Positions 11,070 to 23,100 of a stretch of DNA of 64,000 nt are shown in pieces. The stretch lies in the NCBI RefSeq assembly GCF_000006565.2, contig NC_031475.1:2317190-2381189 (forward strand), in the 5' to 3' direction. Both the position numbers and the translations under genes were made by a program. Each line of letters opens with the position of its first letter. Positions within the stretch are counted from its first letter, which is position 1. Under the pieces are notes generated by a model that saw nothing but the letters and a program-made list of their open reading frames with translations, had not been told where the DNA came from and did not search any database. The DNA is from Toxoplasma gondii ME49. Its lineage: Eukaryota; Apicomplexa; Conoidasida; Eucoccidiorida; Sarcocystidae.

Positions 11070-14000
11070 CTCTCACGCTGGGCCTCGGATGGATGGGGAG
11101 AGATAGAGAATAAAGGAAAAAAAGAGTTGATGGACACTCGGTCAAGGAGGGAAACCACGGTAAGAAGAGGAACCCTGGTCAAATACTCTCCGAAAAGGGG
11201 ACAATGAAAAACCTTAGAGGCACTCAAAAACGCTGCAAACGCCCCGAACAAATATCTGGTTCGCTCAAATCACTGCGCACGCACACTGCAGGGAAGCATA
11301 CTGCTGGGTGGAGCACCGGGATGTCCGTCCGCGTGTGCACCAGACAGGACTGCCAAATTTAAACGGTGTCCAAAACAAACGGTGGGGAAAAATCCCAACC
11401 CTATTACTCAGAGAACAGGATAACCGCGGAAAAAAGGCTGAGTCCACGCGGTGACTTCGCCGCGGTAAGACCTGAGGAAAACACGCGGGTAGTGCCTGGT
11501 GTCCCGCGTCGTTTCCACGGAGAAGACGAAAAGAGTCGGGAACAAGCACGAATTCAGTGACCTGCCTCACCAGAACACTCCACGCAACGAGCTGATGAAG
11601 ATTTATCGGGCTCGGGCGGAGTTGAAATCTTCTGGCTGAGAGAACATTTTTGCGGACGAGGCAGAGGGCCCCAGCACAACGTGAATTCGGAGAAGGCGCT
11701 TCCTCACATCATCAAACTGTCGAAACTGTTGAAATACACCCAACGCTTCAGACGAAATAAAACAAGTGGTTCGCAGGTGCCTTGAATGGATGGATGCGTG
11801 GCACGCGGTCGAGTGGCCAACACACGATGCACTGGCGCACAAGGAATAGACGGCAATAAAAAGTCAAAAGGGAATGAGACAGACGACGGACTGCTGCAAG
11901 TGCAATCGACGAGCAAAGGGCGCCACAAAGACATGCTTTGGGCTGCAGACAGGCATGCGTCCAAACTGTGACAAAATTGAGCACTACAACAAGGAAGACA
12001 CAGCAGCCCGCCGGTCCGTCCGCAGACACTGGCGAAAGAGCATGCAAACGGGCAACGTCTTCCCTCAATCCACATTCAAACTCGAAAGAAAAAGCGTAAT
12101 TTCTGAGTGATCTGCTTAGAATGGGAAAAACGGGCCTGGGATAGGAACAAGACCACCGGACAACTCTGCTTCATTCTTGCTCTTGCTCCCTAATGGGCCA
12201 CTGCCCCGCAGCACCAAGTCCGTCGTGCATGCCGTCTCTGATGTGCGGACTTCTGCCACACGCACCAGCGGCAGACAGCTGAGTGGCCAGATTGAAGAAT
12301 CAACAATAAGCAAGGAGTGACGTGCTTACATTAACAGCGACGGCTTGCCGTATCATACAGGCATTTGGTCTGTAGAGAAAGCAGTTGTACTTCCCTGGAA
12401 GCGTGTGCATGTGGTTAAAGTGTCGAGGAAAGATATTCAGCACTTCCGTGCTAGCACACGTACATGTACAGCAAAGGAGGCAAACGTCACCTCAATGAAA
12501 GCATACGGAATGAACGCACACCGGTTGTAATCCTGTGACCGTTACTTTAAAATACCCATCAAGGCTTCCCAGTCCACCTGGAGAGGAAGGATGTAGAATG
12601 TCACGAAAGGAAATATCCACTTCGTATTTGAATCTCAACTGGGTGTTCTTGATTCAGTGACGATCTTGATTTGGACAGGGCGCCGCCTATTAAGTACTAC
12701 TTTGATAGTTATTGCTTCACGAAAAACGCAGCGCCCGGCTCTTACAGCAGACACAGAAGTTTTGAAGGGGCGTGGAATGTTCGCCTCAACTACCACAACG
12801 CGCCGGAAGAGTCCGGACAAACAACTCAGGCTCTGGGCCTTTTCTTACTCCTCAAGTGTGAACATTCCCTCTGTGAGCCCGTCAAAGGAGCCACGACTTC
12901 TCTTGCCGCAGCTGAGATGGAAGGTGTTCCTGCATTGTGCCAAACAGGCTCTGGTCACGGTGGATGACCTACAATCGTCGATCTTTGCTGCACCTAAGGA
13001 ACCGTATCGGAATTCACGTCATTCGTATCATGACCAAGTTCAAACCTGCAGTCGAGTCGTTCTGATGTCGAAAAGAAGTCGCTCGTTTCGGAGCAAAGAC
13101 CAATGCAAGACCTCGTTGAACATATCCATTTCGAGGTGCTCAAGGTGAAGGAAGTTGTTTCGCATTACAGAGTCAGAATGCACTACACGCCAGAGACCTT
13201 ACATCGAGCGCTTCCAGGTCGTTAATTGCGTTACGGAGTCTCGCCTCTAGCCGTTCTGGTCTTAGAGAGCTGGCCACCTTCGCACATGAGTCGCTTCCGG
13301 GTGTTTCTTGCTTCATTGACACGTCGTGAGGAAACTGGCCATTGGAAGTCATCCTCGCTTGCAGCACGAGCTTGTTTTGCGACTGAGACAGCCACCGTGT
13401 GGTCCCTCTCGAAATCCTCCTACGCTTTTACTCAGCCCAATAATTTCTGTACGTTTCCTACGGTATCGAGTGCACAGGTTTCGGGAAAGATCTAGTTCTC
13501 GAACGTTCGGGAGTCTGTCGCCACAAACGGAACAGTCGAAGCCGCAGTCAGAGCCACGGAACACAGGGAAAAAAAGCATCAACTATGTTCAGCACTGAGT
13601 GGTCATGACGGGCAAATTCGCACCGGGTGGCCTCATGGTTCGGCTGTACATACAGCTGTTGCAGTCACCTATTCATATGTCAGCTGAACTGTGACAGGGA
13701 AAGTCGTTAAATGCACACGACGTAGGACACGTGCACAAACCGCGGATGACTCTGTGAGACTTCTGCCATGATGACACACTGAGAGTGGGACTCTGTGGAG
13801 ATTTTGAAGAGAGTCTACCGTGACGATGTTTCAATTTTGCTCTTCGCCTGCGCGACCCAGTCAAAGAGTGCCGAAATAACCTCTACCATTCAAGAACGCA
13901 GCAGATGCAGGAGACGAGATTGGGCGTTCCAAGGTGATCTTGCGTGTGGGACACCAACACAACGATGGAGCAGTGCCTGGCAGCAACATCTAGGTACCAG

Positions 14001-14301
14001 ACTGGAGCTGGACAAAAGTAGAAAAGACGAAAAAGGGTCCGGACTCAGTAGGAATTCGCTGATCGTTCAACCAGCGTGGTCGTTCACTTTAATAAAACCA
14101 GCGGTGCATGCAGATCACGCCCTCCGATCGTGCTTCTGACTCAGCATGTCTGCTGGGAACGTAACACGCCATGCGCCTTCATCTGGGATAGAGATTCTCT
14201 AATTTCTGGCTTTGTCAGCACATGGGGGAGTCGACCGACGAAGCAGTGCACCTTAGACGGGGAAGGCATTTAGCGTTGCCAGCCCACGGTCCCTGAATCT
14301 C
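11070..14301. other. Gene-poor intergenic stretch
   Basis: Only short frames occur on both strands, with no recognisable domain and no splice-consistent chain. It presumably includes the promoter of the minus-strand 11069 gene and the 3' flank of the PH-domain gene. No microsatellite or transposon structure was noticed. Confidence 0.45.
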
Positions 14302-14973
14302 TTAGTCACTGTCCTGGCCGTAAGAGTCATTAACCATGACTGACGGGCGCACCATCTGCCTTCCGATGTGACCAATCCACGATTCCTTTTCTTGGTTGTT
14401 GTCAGCTATCAGGAAAAACACACGATTAGGAGTATCGACCCGGAATGCGTTCTCTTTCTGGATGTCCTCGTCAGCGCTCTTGACAGTGCTGCAGTCCCTT
14501 AGAAAGAGGATCTGCACAGACCACAACACAAGATAGATACACCGGCAACCTCGAGACAGCAAGAGAAATCGTCGCTGCGAGGCTACGTAGCTCAGAAAAA
14601 AAAATGCTCCGCACATCAGACACTGCGCGTGGAAGTGCACTCACCTTTCTCGGCAGTGCAGTTACAACAGCTAGCTTTGCGGTGTAGTTCGTTCTGACAG
14701 CCACAAATTTCGAGATACGTGAGCTACCGGAAAGCAGCGGCCGGCATGCAACCCCCACGGAGATCCTCTCGCCAACAGTCTTGTCCGTACCTCAGTTGGC
14801 TTGGAATGGTAGATGTCCGACGTTTTGAAGCTGCACAAGCAGTAGGGAGTCAAAACGAACCAGCGTCGTCTCCAGTCCTTCAGAAACTTTGACTGCTTGC
14901 ATAGCCACCCTTCCTTCACGACATCACCCCGGCTGATGGTGATGTCCAAGCTTGGCGACTGGAAGGCGTTCAT
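14302..14973 (-). CDS. Small single-PH-domain protein
   Basis: Two exons, 14973-14791 and 14511-14302, joined in phase 0 with a GTACGG donor and a GTGCAG acceptor, give 130 residues. Almost the whole protein is one pleckstrin-homology domain. It has the first strand KEGWLCKQS, the basic motif KFLKDWRRRWFVL (about residues 29-41), a middle CSTVKSADED turn, the FRVDTPNRVFFL strands, and the C-terminal helix with the invariant Trp (ESWIGHIGRQM, Trp near residue 106). The Lys...Arg-x-Arg pattern in the first loop is the phosphoinositide-binding type. The likely role is membrane-lipid binding in the cytosol. Toxoplasma TgPH1, described as a small single-PH protein that binds PI(3,5)P2, is a plausible orthologue, but I matched this from memory of the protein type and not by alignment. 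The short C-terminal tail ends with an acidic Asp/Gln/Ser stretch. Confidence 0.85.
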
Positions 14974-17188
14974 GGTCGTGGACAAGCCTGTGCCCCGTTT
15001 GCGCTTTGATAGGGACTTTCCTTTCTAAGCCCCAGGGAGGCGTTAGAACCTGCCAGTAAGTCAGAGGCAGACGATCCTCCGCGGGCAAGAAGATTTCAAG
15101 CCGGTCACTCTCAAGACATCCGAGATGCCTGACGAATTCAACGCGTCATGAATTTTTTGAGTAGCAGGGCTCCTAACGTCCGCAGTCCTTGCACGTTTTT
15201 GGTTCCAGATTACACGGTTACGGCCAAAACAAACCACTAAGTCAATAGGAAGAGTCCTACTTCCAAGCTGACCAGATGGAACAAAGGTTCTCCGCGAGCG
15301 TTTACAGGACCCTCCGATGAAGATCCTTCGGCAGTCGAAAACTGTAGCTAACCGAGTGCCAGCTGAAGACCACACACACAACTGAAACAGTCCAGCAGGT
15401 AAGTTGCGATGTGAAAAGCATTCGTCAAACCAGCTCTAAATGTGAATAGTATGTTCGAGGTTCTCTGAGTTTCGGGACAGTTTTGCATGCATTCTGGGCT
15501 GCTCACTCGGTTGGCCAGACACAACAAGAAACGGTGAGCTGGCCAGCGTTCGTCGTCGACACCATCAACAGAAGCAGACACGAGTCTCCATTTTCGATTC
15601 CTGAAAAGCGAGATTTATGGAGTTGTTGCATCACAGTGACACAAGTCCGCACTACATTCCACGCTGCGTTTACGCTTTTTTTTCCCGCAGTGCCGCCAGC
15701 ATTCGGATGTGACGGATCGCCGTGTGCAGAAACTCGACATCGCGTACAGTGAGAGGCAGGAGGGCAAGAAGAGGTAAGGGGAACTTGATTCACATCTCTT
15801 ATAAAGTAGAACACAGCTCCGTTCACCGTGTAATTAAAAACGAGGAGTAAGCACCAGTAACACATTTTATGTTGTAGAAGCAACATCATGGCAGACCAGG
15901 TCCAGTCGCAGGATGTTGACACGGAGGCGGCAGCATCCCGCGTTAGCCTGTCGCTGTATGAGCGCTCCAACAGGAGCTACAGGTTAGCATGATACATCAT
16001 CGATACGTGTTGAGAGTATAATGTCCAGCAGATCCCTTCGATATCTACGGATCACCCTTTATGTTGTGTAGTCGTTTCTGCATGATACAGAAATTGATAA
16101 CCCTTGTATGATGCACTTAAAATATCTACTCCTTTCGAAGCGCATGTGCCATCTGGGTAACAAATTTGGACAGTCCGGGAGAAATCATGCCGATGATTTG
16201 AGAAGCGTGGTAAGATATGGCGCTGCGCTCTGTAACTCCAGTGGGCAACCACGAGCATCGGAATGTCACCGAGGATGGATCCAGAGACGGGAAGCAGCTT
16301 TGACAACACGTAGCGTCACCGCGGACACAAGGAGTACACATTTGCTTTGGACACACGCGTCATGGTAGTGAAGACTTAGAGCTCATCGATCAGTAGACAC
16401 ACAAAACGAAGGAAAAAATGTCACGGCTAGCGTGTTCGCCGCCCGCACCAGTCGCCTCTGCACGGACGCGCCACATCTACAAAGAGCGACACACGTGGCC
16501 ACACAACACAATGCTTGACCACAAAAAAGTGAAAGCATCTGCGTGGTGCTGCCACCACATTCGACTCCGTGTATGTGGTCCGCTTTCCAAACTCCAACGG
16601 TCTAGCTTGCGGACTACAGGTATGCCTCTCTATCGTAGTGTGGGCCGTATCCGGCGCAGTGTGGTTCTCAGTGCCATAAAGAGTGTTTGACAAGTAAGCC
16701 ATTGTACTCGGCTGCGTGATTCCATGGTCGAACAAAGCAACAGCCCCGTTAGTTTCACGCCAGCGCGAGAGAAGGAAAAGCGGAGCAACTGCCGTGGTTA
16801 AGGCAGTGAATACACGGCCACCCGACAAAAGTGGAGAAGTTCAATTTCGGAGCATAGCAGGCTCCTACTTGATTCCGATTTGTGATTCCTGCTGCGACTG
16901 TTGGAACGTCGAGAGTTCTACTGCTGTTCGCTAAGTCTTCGTGAGACAGTTCATGGTCGCCAAGATTCGCTGAGGGTTTTTAAACACAGAATTCCCTTTT
17001 TGCTGTTGGGTATTTCAAATTTGCTTCCCTTGTGTTTGATAGTCTTATGAAAATTGAGAGTTACTGCAAGTTAAGTTGTGGAAGTGTGTGTCGAAAGATC
17101 CGACCTTCACACTGGCGCCGCCCTTCCTTCCCCCTCGCCCGCTTCTGTCCCCGCTTTTCAGCTCCACGAATTTCATCGCCAGCCAGGA
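14974..17188. other. Intergenic stretch with one weak candidate exon
   Basis: It lies between the PH-domain gene and the last proposed exon of the Obg gene, both on the minus strand. Nothing here is supported as a gene except the weak plus-strand candidate at 15888-15981. Confidence 0.4.
15888..15981 (+). CDS. Candidate small first exon, very tentative
   Basis: An ATG opens a 31-codon frame starting MADQVQSQDVDTEAAA with a hydrophilic, coding-like composition. The frame ends at a possible donor (CTACAG|GTTAGC). Splicing to the acceptor near 16072 (TGTTGTGTAG) would give a peptide of about 45 residues ending at a TGA. No family is recognised and no further exon was found. It could equally be chance. 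Confidence 0.2.
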
Positions 17189-20100
17189 TCAAACGTTTTC
17201 TGAATCTGTATAGTCGCACCATTCGTCTTCAAGGCGTGGAGCACTCGTTTCGCCTGTCAGGGGGTTCGACTCTTTCACTGGAATGTTCTCATGACAGTGA
17301 GAAAAGCCATGCGAACCGACAATCTTCATTGTCAGGGGTGGAGGCGGGTGCAACGAGGCGCCGACATTTGCCGGGAGGTTGACGGGGGGAAGGGGGAAGT
17401 AATCGAGTCTTCGCAGAGCCTGAGAAGAAAGCAGGAAACCGGCGAAACCACCAGCTGTTCCGGGACGGTTCATGATGTCGAAATCCTTTCTAATGCTACT
17501 CCGTACAGAATGCTTCGGTCTATGGATTCGGCAACATTCTGCAGAAACACGGTAACGTCAACACCTGTGTGATGCAGAGACGTCTCTGGTTTCAGCTGTA
17601 CATGACAGGTTAGCGTCTTCAGCATCACTCATTCGTCCCCGCTGATAATCCTGTCTTCTTTATTTTGGCAAAGGTCGTCATGGAAATCTGGTATCGTTCT
17701 TTTGGCACATGGTCGTGGAGTTCTATGTCCCATTCCTTGATATCTGGAAGAACACTCTGTGCCTCGGCAGGGCCTCGAGAGCCCCCCGTCCTGCTTTCTC
17801 ATCTACAGCGGTTATGAATGCCAGCATGAGGACCGAATGAGACGTCTACCGAGCCCACATGTGCTCAGTACACACTGTGTTGACCAATAGACACAAGACG
17901 ACCTTTTTTTTTGCTTATTCCGAACACTCACCTTGTCTTCTTCAGCCCGATTCGGAAGTAAAAACTCCTCCCACGATTTTTCCATCTGAACGCGGCGCTC
18001 TTTGACTAGCCAATCCTCGGGACCCAACAGCTGGCGAATAGTGCTCACAGCTTCTTGCAAGCCCAAGCCGAATCGCGCTGAAACGCCTGACAATTTTAAG
18101 TGTAAGGGAAAGAAGCAAAAGCATGAGTTCACCTGAAACAGCGAACCTAACACGAGAGACACCACGCAAGCGAGACGTCGTTGCTTGCAGTAACAGCATC
18201 ACATAGCCCTTTGGCATCATTCTGGACGAGAGCGTTTGGATGCGAACACGATAGCAGAGAGAAGCATCTGAGGAAGAAGACAAATACCAGAGCCACCATA
18301 CAAGACAGACATTTTTGCTCCCCGAAACCGCCTCACGTCGCACTTGATATGCACCTGTCGCAAGAGAACGCTTTCTGGGAAACATGAGCTTGTCCTGTAT
18401 TTTCAGAGCCTGACACCTGTCGGTTCCTCGATATCTGGGAGACGAAGACTCGTTCTGTCTCTGATGCGTGCTTGTGCATTTGCTTGCTGTTCATCTCCAG
18501 TAAGTTCAGTCAAGAGCACTGACCTACGATAGGAATCTCTGGAAACTGATTTCGCATTCGGTAGTAAAGGGAGTCCAGGTGGTACAAAGATCCCCGATGC
18601 AAGGCGTCGCACTTTGTGGCGATGACCTGCGGAGCCGAAAATCAGAGACACGAACGAAGACATAAAGACGCAATTCTGACGCCTTCGACACATTCCGGGA
18701 CCTGTGAAGAGAATCCAAATGACAAGAGAGGTTACGCCCTCTTGGCTGCGTCACGTCTGGTCCTCCCTAGCATTCGTCGGTCGCCTCACAGGCGATTGCT
18801 TCAGAGAGCGTCCGCCTCGCGTTTCGACACACTTCATCCACCACCGTTACGGGATACGTACTGCCCTTCTTCACTGTCAGCGTCCGCTTGGTCTCCTGTG
18901 CATACATACCACGCCTCTTTAATAGGTTTTCGTTCTCGTTTTTCTGCTCTCTGACATCCTTCTTGAGGGCACCCTTCTTCAAATGCGTTAGACACCTGAC
19001 AGTCAGTCCCGCAGCCCCCCTCTCGTGCATTCGGCCTGAACTCCTTTCGTTGTTCGCGAGCTCTTGAACTGTCTCCTTACCAGTTCCTTCTTTCCCTCGT
19101 TATCTTTGCGGTGCTTCATGACCTCCTCTCGCAGATAGAGAAAGTCTTCAAATGGATCACCTTGTCCGGTGACGCCCCCGCATGCAGGGCCTTCGCTGTC
19201 GCCCAGGGCATCGCGCCTGCCTTCTGCCGCAAAGTACCTCGACGTTCCTTCCGCGCCAGTGAGGGGATGATCTTCTGTCAGAAGCAGTCTCTCTTCTGTC
19301 ACCGTTGTGTTCTGTCCCGGATGAAGCAAGGCTCCTCGCGCGACGTCGAGCACGTACACCAAAAGTCGAGAGCGATAGAGGTGACGAAGAATGCGCATGC
19401 CTCGGCTTTTGTCCTACGCCAAAGGACAGACACACACACACACTGCAGTGGTCCACAATCTGCGCTCACCTACTCTGGAAACAAACGCCTACGACAATCG
19501 AACATCTTCCAGAGGATAGGGACTGACGTCGCCTTTCCTCACCATAAACATCCGTGAGTATGCGGAGAGACACATATACACATACACATTTGTATACGTG
19601 AAAAGACTCACATACACACAAAAATAAACACAAGTTCTCATACACAAACGCCCACAGCTAGATATTTATATGCACACACATCCAGAGAACGGATCAGGCA
19701 AACAAACGAAAGTGACAGGCTTTGAAGGTGCACCCTCGCTTGTTGGCGACGCACTCGCCGTCGATGAGTCAGCGCTCTGCGGCATCCGGTCCGCCTGCGT
19801 GGTGTGAAACTCGGAGACATGCGTACAAGTAAAACTGAAAGAGCGTATTCTGCATGCAACACACGCCTTGCAAGACGCTCTTTCGGAAACCTCCAAGTCA
19901 ACAGAAAGGAAACAACAGTGTCGCAACTCGCTCTCACTTGGTGCGCTCCTGGACAGACAGCTGGGAGATCCATCAACTTGAACTCGACCCCGTCGACGTA
20001 ACGCAACGTGCCAATGTGAGGCCGCCGCGTCTGCATGCTCTCCGATCCAATTTTCGATTGGTATCTTGAAAAAGAAAAACAACGAACGTCGCAGGAGTGT

Positions 20101-23100
20101 AGAGACAAACAGGAGACAGAACGAAGAGGGAGAACGACACACAAAAAAAAACACAGAGGCAAAGACACACACAAAGAGAGAAACAGAATACAGAGTCTCA
20201 GAGAGGCACAGAGACAAGGAGGCCGGGAAACAGACTGTCCCAAGGAGACAGAATCCCCGGCGCAGCAACCGCAGCGCGTACGTTCAAAGAGGCAGAGATA
20301 ACGCCAATGATGAGAATTTGCATGCGTTTTTAAAACTGCATGCACAGTGCGTTCAACATTTCTCCCGGAGAAAGACGTCTCCCGAAACGCCCAGTGGATA
20401 GCGATAGCGTAGATGTTTGGGAAAGGAGCACAGGTGTTGCGTCTCCTACAGACATTTCATACTCCAGCATCCCGGCTGAAAAACGACTGCTCAAAATCGC
20501 GTTGAATCATGGAAGCAGCATATAGGGCGCCCTCCCACAGACCGTTGGCCTTCCTTGCTTATTTCCAGTGCTGTCTCGTTTCGAGTGTCGCAGTCGCTTC
20601 TCGTCCACGCTCAAATCCCAGGCTGGTTGTTTCTATGATGACTCCGAGGGAGAGCAGAAACTCTCAAACGCGTCTGGAGCAACAGCCAAACAGTTCTTGC
20701 GAACTCATGGCAATAGACACGCATGCAGTGCCTTCGTGTCACGCTCTCTTCTCTTTTCTTGTTTCCCCTTCGTCGTGTTCGCCTTTGATGTCAACCTCCA
20801 GTTGCACCCTCGCTTTCTCTCTCTGGGTTTCTCTGCGCGTCTTTGTTTTTTCTGTACCTTCTTTGGAATGTCGCTGCTTTGCTCACCTCGTGACCGCGGC
20901 AGCGAAGGAGGTTTTCCCGCTGTTGGGTGCCCCAACCAGGGCGACGTCGTTCAGGAGTCTCAGCTCGAGTTCAAGAAAAGTTCTTTCGCCAGGCTCTGGT
21001 AGCCGTCCATCTTTCTTCTTGAAGCTGCTGGGCGCGAGGCCCCCGCGCCCCCCCGCCGCAACTGCCAGGCTCTGTTTGTTGAACAGAAATTGGAACCTGA
21101 GGCCACAAACCATCGACGAGAGACAGAAAACTCGAAACCTCAAACTGAAGACTGAAAACCTTACACCGTAGCCAGGAGACCTCAGTTATAAACCACAAAC
21201 TGGAATCCGTTTTACCTAAACCGTCGACACCAAAGCCTAAGCCTTCAACCGTAAACGAAACCTTAAATGAACCGCAAAGCATGAGCCATCAGACTCTCCC
21301 GCGAAAACGACCCTACACTGCAAATTTCAAGACTCTAAACCGTCGGCGCGCCGTTTTGCTCGACGCCATGGATGCTGAAGAACGAGAACGGTGGTGTCAC
21401 TTCAGAGAGAAGCGCAAAACGAAACAGCAAACTGCAAGCGGTAGTGGCTTACCAAAAGAGACTCTGCTTGTAGCGTCGTCCCTCGGGACTGAGGCGACCC
21501 GTCGCAACGCGTTTCCTCACGATAGTGCCCAATGGCACCTGATACGAAAAGGAGAATGAAGAAACAAAGGACAGAACAAGAGGCAGATTTGGCAGAGATC
21601 ACGTCTGAACGGAGACAAGCTCCGTCACTTGAGATCGAGAAGGCGAAGACGATCGAAGAGGAAGAAGACGACGGAACCTAGCCTTGAGAACACCAGAAAG
21701 GAGTCATGTAGCAGGAAGTGGACGAAGCCTGAACGTCGTCCGTTCTGCTCGCAGCTCGATAAACACGGAGACTCCAATGAACGACAGCGAACGTGAACCA
21801 ATACACACAAGCTCCACGCATGCAGAGATGCGGGAGCCTTTGAAAGAAAAGAAGACAGACAAACACATATTAGGGTACTTCTTGCAAGAAGTGATGCACA
21901 CACACAAATATATATACATATACATATACATATATATACATATACATATATGTATATATATGTATATATATGTGTGCGTATATGTATATGCCTTATATGT
22001 GAGTGATAGAAAGGACAGGTAAGTATTTGTATGCATGCGTGATGTGAGGTCCGGCGATACGAATACCATATATGTCTCCACATAGATGTACGTATACGGT
22101 GAGATTGAGTGAGATGAAAGGCAGAGCTGTGGGGGGAATCGTTACCAGACACGTGGAAATCCTTTCTGTTGAAAAAACACAAAGTTGGCATTTGAGATTC
22201 CAATTCTCGATCGTGTAACGTTTTGCAAACACACCAGCAACATATCCTCTCGCGTCTGCTACCATGGCCTTCAGCAGCCGACCGGATATCGAGGATCAGT
22301 GAGGTGTCTCCAACTGTCTCCTTAAACCCCGCGTGCTCTTCGATTCTTTTCAGAATCCTACGATTGTCATGAACAGATGTCTGGACATAGGAACAGAGGC
22401 GAAGCGAGTACACCCTTCAAGAGGCGTCAGACGGTTGGATTCCCTGCAAGATCCGATATTCGAGACTGTACAACAACTACAGTCGAATAGAAAGAGAACT
22501 TATAGTTCCTGCGATACCGAATACGCCTTCACGTACGGGGCACAACCCAGTCCATTGCGTCCCCGCATTTACTGGACGCATGCTCGCGCTTCCCGCTTAC
22601 TTTGACAATTCTATCTTTTGCATGCAAGCCGCGGCTCGTGCCTTCTGCGTCGCCGCCGTCGTCCGCCTGCAGTTTCTGCTCAACTTGCAGCAGATCCCCG
22701 CACCGCTGGTCGGCCTCCAAAATCACATTTCCACCGTGTCCACCGTACCCTGGACCTCGAAAGTTGCGACTTCTGCAAAGACGGGGAAGCGCGCGAGAGA
22801 AGGTCAAACGTTTTTCTTGTGACAGAGAGGGAGGCGCAAGACAAACGGGAAGAGAGGAAGCGAGAGCGCGCCGCACACAGAGACTAAGACAGAGAGGGTC
22901 GAGAGCGCGAGACGGAAGAGAAAGAAAGAGAGGAGCAGACAGAGACCGACACACAGAAAAGAAGCAAGAGATAACAAAGAGTTCTGAAACTCCGCCATAA
23001 GAAGGGGAATAACTCTGTTCTGAGTGAGAGCTGTTTGGTAACTCCTTGACTTCTCGTCACTGCTGGCGCATCTCGTTGTTGCGAGTTTCGCTGCTCTGTC

